A program made the position numbers and the translations under genes. From positions 1 through 8,420 of the forward strand of contig CALHGI010000367.1 of the NCBI GenBank assembly GCA_938029995.1: 8,420 bases of DNA, in the 5' to 3' direction. Origin of the DNA: an uncultured cyanobacterium. GTDB lineage: Bacteria > Cyanobacteriota > Cyanobacteriia > Phormidesmidales > Phormidesmidaceae. Positions 1 to 6,541 of the stretch are shown piece by piece. The notes beneath the pieces were generated by a model. The model did no database searches. It worked only from the letters and a program-made list of their open reading frames with translations, and was not told where the DNA came from. Position 1 is the first letter of the stretch, and the number at the start of each line of letters is the position of its first letter.

Positions 1-418
1 ACGACGTATCGTCAACTATTTCATTTTGATATCGCACAATTTCCCCAACCGTAGCCGCATCCATCACAACAAAGGCCATCACCAGGGCCGCTAGCCCCAC
101 GCTGAGGGCGGTCAGGGCAACAATGCCAAAGGCACGGATCATGCCCCAAAAATAATTGGATGTGCCCCGTATCACCAAGCCAAAGGGGATCAGGATGATG
201 CCAATGACAATCCCCATCCACCAGGCCGCACTCCAGCCAACCATGGCTGCCCCTATACGATTGGGGAAATAGTCGGGAATCGCAAACTGATGAAATTTAA
301 ACTGGGTAAAGTATTCCGGAGCAACGGTGTAGGAAATTTGGTTGTGGACCACACCATAGGTGCCAGCAAACAAGCAAGCAATGACGAACAGTAGGGGAAC
401 CAGAACAAGCTTGACCAT
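1..418 (-). CDS. Conserved membrane protein of unknown function, partial (C-terminus beyond left edge)
   Basis: The frame is open from an ATG at 418 to the left edge, giving 139 residues without a stop; an in-frame stop at 449-451 bounds the start. Three hydrophobic segments are visible at about residues 3-23, 57-84 and 94-119. The first could be an uncleaved signal anchor. Between helices 1 and 2 lies a polar, aromatic stretch around residues 29-45 (SYTVAPEYFTQFKFHQF). It resembles a motif I recall from uncharacterised bacterial proteins named only as signal-peptide or membrane proteins, so I infer a conserved family without known function. No clear Shine-Dalgarno sequence precedes the ATG. 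The gene starts 50 bases after the stop of the DUF4291 gene on the same strand, so co-transcription is possible. The missing C-terminal part could hold further domains. Confidence 0.8.
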   Translation of the reverse strand, partial: MVKLVLVPLLFVIACLFAGTYGVVHNQISYTVAPEYFTQFKFHQFAIPDYFPNRIGAAMVGWSAAWWMGIVIGIILIPFGLVIRGTSNYFWGMIRAFGIVALTALSVGLAALVMAFVVMDAATVGEIVRYQNEIVDDTS

Positions 419-468
419 GGAGTTTTGGGTAACCGAAGGATGCAGGATTTAGCCTCACAGCAGCCATA

Positions 469-1113
469 CTACTGGGACGTGGATAGGCCCAGCCTAACGG
501 CAGTATCACCATTGGCGACTGGATAAACATTTTCCGTGGGCAATAACAGCCGATCGTAATCACCTGCGATCGCATGGCCCCGCTGTTCCGCCACAAAGCC
601 AGAAATATCTTGAATATCCAGAATCCATTCGCGGGCATATTTGGCAATAAAATCACCCCGTAAGCCTAATTGGATGGCACGACGTTCAACTTTTTTACCC
701 TGGGGGTCATGGTCAGGGTCCCATTGCAACCGGACATCGGAGTCTTCCACCGCCTGTTTCCATGTTTCGCGGGTATCGCAAAGGGCAGCATTAAACGAAG
801 AATGCACCGCCTGGGCCAAAATTTGTTCAAAGGCCGTGCGTTGCAGCCGAATGGCCAGCACCACTTCCTGCCCTGCTTTAGTCGCCCAGCCAGAACGGTA
901 CATCATCCATAGAAAATTCGGCTTGATCCACGTCATACGGGTGAGTTTAAAGGGACCGCCAAAATAACCATTTTGAGCCGCAAAATTACCGATGGCGGGT
1001 CGATAGGCCTGATAGACAATAATGGATTCGGCATCAAATTGGGCCATAATCACACGCCCAGCCTGGGGCCAGCGATCAAGCTGCTGCGTATAGGACTCAG
1101 TGGGAAACATCAT
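469..1113 (-). CDS. DUF4291 domain-containing protein
   Basis: A 214-residue soluble protein spanning the whole DUF4291 family. Family hallmarks seen are the N-terminal RWPQAGRVIMAQFDAES segment (about 14-30), VYQAYRPAIG (33-42), the tryptophan-rich core TWIKPNFLWMMYRSGW (61-76), RLQWDPDHDP (128-137) and RRAIQLGLRG (144-153). There is no signal peptide or membrane segment, so it should be cytoplasmic. The family has no established biochemical function that I can state; the strongly conserved W, R, H and D residues suggest an enzyme or nucleotide-binding fold, which is inference. A TTG at 1119 is also in frame, but the ATG codons at 1113 and 1110 are more likely because the family usually begins a few residues before the RWP motif. 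No good ribosome binding site is visible for any choice. It lies 51 bases after the small membrane protein gene and 50 bases before the left-edge membrane gene, all on one strand. Confidence 0.88.
   Translation of the reverse strand: MMFPTESYTQQLDRWPQAGRVIMAQFDAESIIVYQAYRPAIGNFAAQNGYFGGPFKLTRMTWIKPNFLWMMYRSGWATKAGQEVVLAIRLQRTAFEQILAQAVHSSFNAALCDTRETWKQAVEDSDVRLQWDPDHDPQGKKVERRAIQLGLRGDFIAKYAREWILDIQDISGFVAEQRGHAIAGDYDRLLLPTENVYPVANGDTAVRLGLSTSQ
566..573. repeat. HIP1 octamer (GCGATCGC), first of five
   Basis: Perfect palindromic GCGATCGC; further copies at 2619-2626, 7373-7380, 8136-8143 and 8375-8382. Four lie in coding sequence and one (8136) in a gap. The density is a recognised signature of many cyanobacterial genomes and is the main basis for the taxonomic guess. 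Confidence 0.9.
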
Positions 1114-1164
1114 ACTCAAGAGTGACGGGTCAGGTCGTACGCCATACCAATATGGTCAACCCCC

Positions 1165-1521
1165 CTAAAGGTTTATACCGTAATATTCTCGAACATCTTT
1201 ACGCACCAGGAATATAACCATCGGGATGCCAAAGAAAATATATGCCGAGGGGATATAGAGGACAGTGATAATCAAGGAGGTAATGTAAATTGCCTTACTC
1301 GGTTTATGGACAATGCAGGCCAAAATGATTGTGGCCAATCCTAACAGGCCAGCAAAAATCCCAAAACCATAGAAAAAGAAAGCAGGTAGTTCCGACGCCG
1401 TGAGGACGTCTTCAAACAGAGTTAACGCAAAACAGCCCACCCCTATGGCCAGATAGATCAATCCACTGAGGATGAGTGGAATACGCATGAGGGAAAAAGG
1501 AATGTTTTGCTGATTAGCCAT
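1165..1521 (-). CDS. Small four-helix integral membrane protein
   Basis: 118 residues, mostly hydrophobic, with likely membrane segments at about 12-36, 46-70 and 77-94 and a shorter one at 96-106. It ends in a charged tail (VRKDVREYYGINL). The helices 1-2 connection carries acidic residues (E37, D38, E44) and the helix 2-3 turn carries basic ones (HKPSK, 72-76), which fits both ends facing the cytoplasm with a basic inner loop. The general pattern resembles small uncharacterised bacterial membrane proteins ending in a DV.EYF-like tail; no function can be given. The start is well supported: an ATG at 1521 preceded by AGAGGA (1525-1530) a few bases upstream. A possible -10 box TATGAT lies on the minus strand at 1587-1592, with only a weak TTGTGT 16 bases upstream of it. 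This gene probably heads the short minus-strand group that continues into the DUF4291 gene. Confidence 0.8.
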   Translation of the reverse strand: MANQQNIPFSLMRIPLILSGLIYLAIGVGCFALTLFEDVLTASELPAFFFYGFGIFAGLLGLATIILACIVHKPSKAIYITSLIITVLYIPSAYIFFGIPMVIFLVRKDVREYYGINL

Positions 1522-1524
1522 GGG

Positions 1525-1530
1525 TCCTCT
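1525..1530 (-). promoter_or_regulatory. Ribosome binding site of the small membrane protein gene
   Basis: AGAGGA on the minus strand, three to four bases before the ATG at 1521. The spacing is slightly short, but this is the best purine-rich match in the leader. Confidence 0.5.
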
Positions 1531-1717
1531 TTACGGTTTAGGGAATGGTGACAATAGGTCTTTTGTAACACCTTTCCCCGTAGTTAAAACAGTCCGATCA
1601 TAATCTCAAAGTATTGGGACACAATCAGAGTCAGCAAACTCTCTCCACCATCCCAACTCTCTCTCAGCCCGCAGAACTATGCTCACATCCAAAATGTGCA
1701 CCTCAGTAGCCGCCGCC

Positions 1718-1788
1718 GGGTCTCCCACCCATGGTGCCTAGGCCAAGCAAGACCGTTGGCACCTGCCAGGGGTTTCTGTCGCCTGGCA
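1718..1788. other. Three tandem hairpins, candidate structured RNA or transcript end
   Basis: Three perfect inverted repeats follow each other almost without gaps. GGGT/ACCC spans 1718-1730 (4 bp). GGTGCC pairs with GGCACC at 1733-1738 and 1758-1763 (6 bp). TGCCAGG pairs with CCTGGCA at 1764-1770 and 1782-1788 (7 bp, 11-base loop). On the plus strand the last stem is followed by CTCTTTTC, a weak terminator-like tail; the minus strand has no T-run. The strand of any transcript is therefore unknown. It could be the 3' end of the reductase mRNA, a small RNA, or chance folding of a GC-rich spacer. It does not match the SRP RNA, tmRNA or RNase P RNA motifs I know. Confidence 0.3.
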
Positions 1789-1883
1789 CTCTTTTCAAGG
1801 ACCTCTATGGCTGTAATGAGGCTGCTTCAACTTGAATCGGCACTTGAACCCCTAGCCCTTGACTAACACTCTCACCCATGGGT

Positions 1884-3131
1884 TCAACAGACCTCAAACT
1901 TCAAGCCAGCAAACTGCTCTAGCCGATCGATTAAAATGTTGCCAAATATCGACGCAGGCGTCCAAAACCCTCCCGGCTGATCGGCTGCAGCAAAGTCCTC
2001 CGCCAAACATAGCCCGGCCTGTCCCAGCATCTTCGCCGTAGATCCATAGCCAGGGTCCCGATCCCCCACCACCTTGACCTCCATCGTCTCTCCACTGGCG
2101 GTTACACCCCAAAAGCGCAAATCATAAAACCCCTGCTCCTGGGCCGCCTGACTGGGGCCTTCCCCCGACTTAGGAATCATCGTATTGCCTAGGAGCCAGC
2201 GGGTGGGCGAAAAGGCCATGGCCGCCGCCAAGCCTCCGAGGGCCACACTCATCCCCTGGGCCACCATCCATCCCGTCGCATGGGGTCCGGTCAGGACCGC
2301 TTCCTCGTACTGGAAGTCTGGGCTGTAGGGATAGTCCAACAGGGCATTGGAGCGCAGCACAATGCGGGTATTAATGGCTGCCATCACAAATGGTGACACC
2401 CACCCCTGAAAGTCTGGGTCATACTGCACGGGCACTAGGGTGGGGGGATGCGCCGACAACCGAGGCGTTGCTGGGCCTAAGTCGGGGCATAGAGAATAGG
2501 GATCATCCAGTTCCTGGCGCAGGGCGGGGCTAAGGCTGGCCTCTTGGATGAGGTTGATGCCGCTGGCGGCGGTGCCTCCAGAAACACCTCCCTGAGCCGC
2601 TTTAACTCGCATTTTAATGCGATCGCAACTCTGGCCCAACCGCTGTTGCGCCTGTTGTTGCAGAAAATAAACCCCCAAATCCGACGGAATAGAATCAAAC
2701 CCACAGCAGTGGACAATGCGTGCCCCAGAGCCCTGGGCAACCGTGGTATAACGCTCAATCATGCGGCGAATCCACTGAGGTTCCCCCGTCAAATCGCAAT
2801 AGTCGGTGCCGGTTTCAGCACAAGCCTTCACCAGGGGTTCACCATACAAGGCATAGGGACCAACCGTGGAAATAACCACCCGCGTTTGGGCACATAGCGC
2901 CCTGACACTGGCCTCATCAGTCACATCAGCAATGATGTGGGGCAGACCGTTGGCCCTTGACCCCAGTTCCACCATAAGAGCCTCCAGTTTATCCTTCGAA
3001 CGACCGGCAATGGCCCACTGCACCGCAGCGTTGGCACCCACCTGCCTCAGCAAGTAACCACAGAGAATGCGACCGACAAACCCCGTTGCACCAAACACAA
3101 CCAAATCGTAACTAGGCCTATGATCACCCAT
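1884..3131 (-). CDS. Saccharopine dehydrogenase / trans-acting enoyl reductase family protein (NADP-dependent)
   Basis: 415 residues, full length for the family. The N-terminal Rossmann fold shows the dinucleotide-binding loop FGATGFVG (13-20) and AGRS (42-45), the latter typical of NADP-preferring short-chain or saccharopine dehydrogenase-like folds. Other family signatures are STVGPYALYG (88-97), YCDLTGE (111-117), HCCGFDSIPSDLG (141-153), GGVSGGTAAS (181-190) and the C-terminal GDRDPGYGSTAKMLG (356-370). Relatives include human SCCPDH and the mycobacterial trans-acting enoyl reductase Rv2953, which acts in phenolic glycolipid assembly. No polyketide synthase is visible here, so the substrate in this organism is unknown; a lipid or fatty-acyl substrate is inference. 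A longer frame begins with TTG at 3185, but the ATG at 3131 is preceded by GGGGAGGA and gives the usual short lead into the Rossmann strand, so I chose it. It is separated from the GGDEF-EAL gene by 122 bases and is probably transcribed on its own. Confidence 0.9.
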   Translation of the reverse strand: MGDHRPSYDLVVFGATGFVGRILCGYLLRQVGANAAVQWAIAGRSKDKLEALMVELGSRANGLPHIIADVTDEASVRALCAQTRVVISTVGPYALYGEPLVKACAETGTDYCDLTGEPQWIRRMIERYTTVAQGSGARIVHCCGFDSIPSDLGVYFLQQQAQQRLGQSCDRIKMRVKAAQGGVSGGTAASGINLIQEASLSPALRQELDDPYSLCPDLGPATPRLSAHPPTLVPVQYDPDFQGWVSPFVMAAINTRIVLRSNALLDYPYSPDFQYEEAVLTGPHATGWMVAQGMSVALGGLAAAMAFSPTRWLLGNTMIPKSGEGPSQAAQEQGFYDLRFWGVTASGETMEVKVVGDRDPGYGSTAKMLGQAGLCLAEDFAAADQPGGFWTPASIFGNILIDRLEQFAGLKFEVC

Positions 3132-3138
3132 TAAACTA

Positions 3139-3146
3139 TCCTCCCC
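3139..3146 (-). promoter_or_regulatory. Strong ribosome binding site that decides the reductase start
   Basis: GGGGAGGA on the minus strand, with the GGAGG core ending eight bases before the ATG at 3131. It is the best Shine-Dalgarno match in the window and argues against the in-frame TTG (3185) and ATG (3179 and 3176) codons upstream. Confidence 0.65.
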
Positions 3147-3253
3147 AGGGAACAATTCGCCCGCCTCAACTCCCATCATCCCCAAGTCATCAACAACTCC
3201 AAAGATAAGAGTTTTCTCGAAAGTATCGCTGCAAACTTAGCGCCAAGGCATGT

Positions 3254-4954
3254 TCAAGCCATTTTCCCATGGGATAACACCAGGGGCATCACCTCACGAT
3301 AGGACTGATTCACCAAAAACGTTTCTGTCTGGCTTGCATTCATGGGACGGGTAAATAGGAAGCCTTGAATATAGCGGCACCCCAGCTCCATCATGATATG
3401 CAATTGCTCAAGCGTTTCTACCCCTTCCGTCACAACGGTCAGATGCAACGCTTCGGCCATCGCCATAATCGAGCGGATCAACTCTTTACTTTCCCCACAG
3501 TCTGTTAAATCTCTCACAAAACTCCGATCAATTTTAATCCCATGGATTGGATACTTAGCCAGATAGCTCAACGAGGAATAGCCTGTACCAAAGTCATCCA
3601 CAAAAATGCTAAATCCAAGCTTATTCATTTCGTTCAAATTTTGCATAACCAGTCCAGAGTCTGCCAGCAAATAGCTCTCAGTAATTTCGAGCACAACGTC
3701 ATGAGGACTCACCCCTGAGGCATCAATGACACTCAACAAAAAAGGGAGAATATCCAACCTTTGAAGCTGAGCACAGGAAAGGTTCACATTAAATTTCTGG
3801 TGGGGACTAGCGATACCCTTCTCTCGCCAGTGGCGAAACTGTTTACACGTTTTTTCAAAAACAATCCGGTCAATGTCGATCACTAACCCCAACTCTTCCG
3901 CCAAGGGAATAAATCTACCCGGCGAGATGATACCTTTTTCTGGATGAATCCAGCGCACCAAGGACTCAATTGAGAAAACCACAGCCTCTTGAATATCAAC
4001 AATGGGTTCAAAGTTGACACGAAACTGTTGTTCACGCACAGCAATTTTTAATTCTCCCTCCAGTTCAATTTCTTCCAGATGCTCCGCACGCATCTCTTCA
4101 TCAAAAAGTTGATAGCAATTGCCCGCTACCTTCGCACGATACATCGCAATGTCCGCATCACGCACCACTTCCTCAGCGGATTGGTATGACGTATCCGCCA
4201 ACACAATACCAACACTGGCAGAAATAGGAATCTCATTCCCATGAATCCGCAGCGGTTGAGCGAACGCATCGTTAATTCTTTGGGCCAGTTGCACCGCCTC
4301 AGCCTCCTGCAAATTACCCATCAGCATGACAAATTCATCACCACCCAAACGAGCCAGGCATATCGCATTGTTTGCCAGTGCCGACAGGCGATTGGCCACA
4401 TGAATCAACACCTTATCTCCCACCAGGTGGCCAAACCGATCATTAATCTGTTTAAAGCGGTCAAAGTCAATGAAGAAAAAACATAGGCCAAAGTCCGCGT
4501 CGTCGGCTAGTTTTACAACACACCTGTTTAATTCCTTCATGAGTTGGTTACGATTCGCCAACCCCGTCAAATCGTCGTGGGTGGCGTCGTACTCCAGGCG
4601 CTGATTGATGACTTCCAGGCCCAGCTGGGCATTACGCAGTTCAGCCGTTCTTTCCTCTACCAAGTTCTCCAGTTGCCGCTGGTGTAAGCTCGATTGGGCA
4701 AGGCGTAGGTTAGATTCATACTTTAAATCCTCGTACGCCTGCTTGAGTTTTAACGACGTTGCCTGCACCGACTGCTCTAGGAGTTCACGGTTGGCATTCG
4801 ATTCCTTAATGGTTTGATCGACGGCTAAAACAAAATTGTTCCAGCCTTCAAGGCTAGGAATGTCATCCACAGTTACCCCTTGCCGACGCATCAGTCGCTT
4901 CAGTACACGGTTTAGCTCATTAGAACGTTCGTCGGACAAGGGTTGGATAGACAT
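3254..4954 (-). CDS. Bifunctional GGDEF-EAL protein (diguanylate cyclase and cyclic di-GMP phosphodiesterase) with N-terminal coiled coil
   Basis: 566 residues. Residues 1-55 form a small helical module (RVLKRLMRRQGVTVDD, then a W-containing helix) and about 55-120 a coiled coil. I recall similar N-termini in signalling proteins encoded beside FIST genes. The GGDEF domain (about 120-285) has HDDLTGLANR (126-135), the metal site FIDFD (161-165) and an intact GGDEF (204-208), so cyclase activity is expected. The inhibitory RxxD site is absent (NNAI at 195-198). The EAL domain (about 300-545) keeps its catalytic set: E330 (in ESL), N391, E423, D453/D454 in DDFGTGYSS, K474, E510 and Q530, so hydrolysis is also plausible. 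The usual QPIVD is EPIVD here (316-320). No membrane segment is seen, so it is cytoplasmic. Its ATG lies nine bases after the FIST stop, indicating an operon in which FIST probably supplies the signal. The ribosome binding site is weak (AAGAA), suggesting translational coupling. Confidence 0.95.
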   Translation of the reverse strand: MSIQPLSDERSNELNRVLKRLMRRQGVTVDDIPSLEGWNNFVLAVDQTIKESNANRELLEQSVQATSLKLKQAYEDLKYESNLRLAQSSLHQRQLENLVEERTAELRNAQLGLEVINQRLEYDATHDDLTGLANRNQLMKELNRCVVKLADDADFGLCFFFIDFDRFKQINDRFGHLVGDKVLIHVANRLSALANNAICLARLGGDEFVMLMGNLQEAEAVQLAQRINDAFAQPLRIHGNEIPISASVGIVLADTSYQSAEEVVRDADIAMYRAKVAGNCYQLFDEEMRAEHLEEIELEGELKIAVREQQFRVNFEPIVDIQEAVVFSIESLVRWIHPEKGIISPGRFIPLAEELGLVIDIDRIVFEKTCKQFRHWREKGIASPHQKFNVNLSCAQLQRLDILPFLLSVIDASGVSPHDVVLEITESYLLADSGLVMQNLNEMNKLGFSIFVDDFGTGYSSLSYLAKYPIHGIKIDRSFVRDLTDCGESKELIRSIMAMAEALHLTVVTEGVETLEQLHIMMELGCRYIQGFLFTRPMNASQTETFLVNQSYREVMPLVLSHGKMA

Positions 4955-4963
4955 AGTAGATTC

Positions 4964-6133
4964 TTAATACTCACGTATTAGACCTATGGTGATGGTCTCA
5001 TTGTGAACATGGGGAGGCCCCGATGAGGTGGTGGAGATTTCACTAAAAGCATACATCCCGATTTGATGAATGCCATGACCCAAACCATCGTGGGTTAGAG
5101 CGGCCTCTTCAGCCGTCTTCCCTAGGAGCACAGCCCGTCGGCCAGCACAGCTCACATAAATGGCTAGGGCGTTGTTCTGGGGCAAAATCGTTTTACTCCG
5201 CAATCGCTCAATCGCTTCGTCAACGCCATCCAAAATTTCATCTTCCGTAGTGGTCATCACTTGCACCGCCACACCTTCTGGAATATCACCTGCCAATTCC
5301 ATCGCACCAGATTCGTCATCTATGCTGTTGACATCGCGAACGATTTGCATTTCCAAACCCGGCAGCCGCACAGTCAGGGGATAACGGGCAGAGGACTCAC
5401 GCAAACCGAAGCCTAGGTCGCTGCCAACCTGTCGCTGATAAACATCATTGGCAGGTTCACCATCCAGTTCAAATAATGTTCTACCGACAGTTCGCGTCGC
5501 TTTACATTCTGCTCCAATCAATCGCCATCCTCCCCCGGTGGCCCGTGTCAATTCCACCCTATTCCCCATAAAGCCAACGGCACATGCGTAAAACTGCTTT
5601 AGCTCGCCATCACAAAGCATCCATGTATCATCCAGGCTGTGACCGCTGGCTAGTCCGCCAGCAATGGTTACATCCGGTGGCAACAGTTCCTGCAAGCCTT
5701 GCACCAGTTCTGTTGCTTCTGTGGTTACGCCATCAGAAAAAATCAGCACTCCCTTAAGCTCGGCATCCGTGAGTTGTTTGCTCAGATATTGCCCTGCTGC
5801 ACGAGACTCTTGGAAGGATTTGACCGGTGCATAGGCAATGCGCAATTGAGTATGTTGAAAACGGATAATGCCTACGGAAATGGTACCTTCCAGCAATACT
5901 CCATCACAGACCGAAACCGGGGTACTGCAGCCGATAATCTTCGATTGTGGAAAAGCATGACAAATGTCTACTAGTGGCTCCGGCGAGTCACGGTATTCAT
6001 GGGCAGCGAACACCACCACCAGAGTATTTTCAGAATCCAAGTCTGGAAATGGTTTCGACCAACCGGTGTCCAAACCATAGCTCAACGTCTCGGTAGCCTG
6101 TTCTTCAATCCCTACATTTGAAATAGTTCTCAT
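4964..6133 (-). CDS. FIST N- and C-domain sensory signal transduction protein
   Basis: 389 residues, the normal size for a stand-alone FIST protein. The N domain (about 35-215) carries IIGCST (66-71), FSDGVTTEATELVQGL (132-147), AGGLASGHSL (158-167) and GGGWRLIG (200-207). The C domain (about 220-385) carries ELDGEPANDVY (222-232), SCAGRRAVLLG (328-338), MYAFSEI (360-366) and a terminal HNETITIGL (377-385). FIST is an intracellular sensory domain described in many bacteria and proposed to bind small ligands such as amino acids; the ligand here is unknown. No membrane helix or signal peptide is present. Standing nine bases upstream of the GGDEF-EAL gene on the same strand, it most likely controls that enzyme by protein contact, since it has no output domain of its own. 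The ATG at 6133 has no clear Shine-Dalgarno sequence. The 408-base gap upstream should contain its promoter. Confidence 0.93.
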   Translation of the reverse strand: MRTISNVGIEEQATETLSYGLDTGWSKPFPDLDSENTLVVVFAAHEYRDSPEPLVDICHAFPQSKIIGCSTPVSVCDGVLLEGTISVGIIRFQHTQLRIAYAPVKSFQESRAAGQYLSKQLTDAELKGVLIFSDGVTTEATELVQGLQELLPPDVTIAGGLASGHSLDDTWMLCDGELKQFYACAVGFMGNRVELTRATGGGWRLIGAECKATRTVGRTLFELDGEPANDVYQRQVGSDLGFGLRESSARYPLTVRLPGLEMQIVRDVNSIDDESGAMELAGDIPEGVAVQVMTTTEDEILDGVDEAIERLRSKTILPQNNALAIYVSCAGRRAVLLGKTAEEAALTHDGLGHGIHQIGMYAFSEISTTSSGPPHVHNETITIGLIREY

Positions 6134-6278
6134 TATTCAACATATCTAAAATCAACCTGCCCAGTAAACGCGTACGTCTACTGCATAGGTCGTTCATAAA
6201 AATGAAAAGCTGTTACTTTAAAGCATATTCTCAGTATTGTTAGGGTCCTCATAGGGCAAGCTGACATAGTAATTGACA

Positions 6279-6341
6279 GATTGATTTAGGATTTTATTTC
6301 TCTCGGTTTTTTAGTTTTCTAGAAATTAACATAAATCAATC
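6279..6341. repeat. 10-bp inverted repeat around a central palindrome
   Basis: GATTGATTTA at 6279-6288 is exactly repeated in reverse complement as TAAATCAATC at 6332-6341. Between the arms lies the perfect palindrome TTTCTAGAAA (6316-6325). The element is 146-208 bases upstream of the FIST start. Such symmetry fits a paired operator for a dimeric regulator or a DNA/RNA hairpin; the AT-rich background raises the chance of coincidence. Confidence 0.5.
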
Positions 6342-6414
6342 CGATTATTGAATATTGTTCACACTTTCTCCCTATGAACGCAATGGAATGGGGGGTACAC
6401 CGTAGAGCATTAGA

Positions 6415-6476
6415 TAGCTGGCTTTTAAGCCTATACCCTGCCTATGGGCAGTTGTGTAAGGGAAAACCCACAGCTA
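6415..6476. other. Cloverleaf-like cluster of three hairpins inside a short closing stem
   Basis: TAGC (6415-6418) can pair with GCTA (6473-6476), enclosing three stems. GGCTT/AAGCC spans 6420-6431 with a two-base loop. CTGCC/GGCAG spans 6438-6451 with a TATG loop. TGT-AA-GGG/CCCACA spans 6455-6472 with an AAAA loop and a two-base bulge. On the minus strand it would lie 66 bases after the stop of the 163-residue gene. It is not a tRNA (no anticodon-sized loop, no T-loop consensus) and has no T-run for a terminator. Stems are short, so the fold is uncertain. Confidence 0.25.
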
Positions 6477-6541
6477 CCAAACCAACCAACGACAGACCTC
6501 AGTAAAAACACCCAAATTAACAGTTTCGGTATATGCCATGG

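Larger units (their letters stand above)
1522..1883. other. 362-base gene-free stretch with clustered hairpins
   Basis: No credible reading frame occurs here on either strand; the longest are 20-31 codons without ribosome binding sites. The right part (about 1680-1800) is clearly more GC-rich than the left and is dense in self-complementary segments, listed separately. The left part (1530-1640) should hold the promoter of the small membrane protein gene. A 9-base direct repeat (AACTCTCTC) occurs at 1637-1645 and 1655-1663. The right end follows the stop of the reductase gene at 1884 on the minus strand, so the hairpins could belong to that gene's 3' untranslated region or to a separate small RNA. 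Confidence 0.5.
6134..6541. promoter_or_regulatory. 408-base upstream region of the FIST/GGDEF-EAL operon
   Basis: No gene is seen on either strand. The part nearest FIST (about 6180-6360) is very AT-rich, as expected for a promoter region, and holds the inverted-repeat element at 6279-6341 listed separately. A possible minus-strand promoter, TTTACT then 18 bases then TATGTT, ends only five bases before the FIST ATG and would leave almost no leader, so I give it little weight. The distal part (6410-6480) holds the hairpin cluster listed separately and also follows the stop of the upstream 163-residue gene. I looked for conserved cyclic di-GMP riboswitch core sequence and did not see it. Confidence 0.5.

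Noticed and set aside
297..656. 119-codon minus-strand frame across the end of the DUF4291 gene and the left-edge gene
   Set aside because: It overlaps two better supported genes in another frame on the same strand and has no recognisable sequence.
1690..1790. Known structural RNAs (SRP RNA, tmRNA, RNase P RNA) in the GC-rich gap
   Set aside because: None of their conserved core sequences is present; only generic hairpins are supported.
2544..3057. Two plus-strand frames of 117 and 63 codons
   Set aside because: They are antisense shadows of the reductase gene, whose reading is supported by clear family motifs.
6134..6541. Cyclic di-GMP riboswitch ahead of the FIST/GGDEF-EAL operon
   Set aside because: The context made it worth looking for, but the conserved core sequence of the known classes is not visible on the minus strand.
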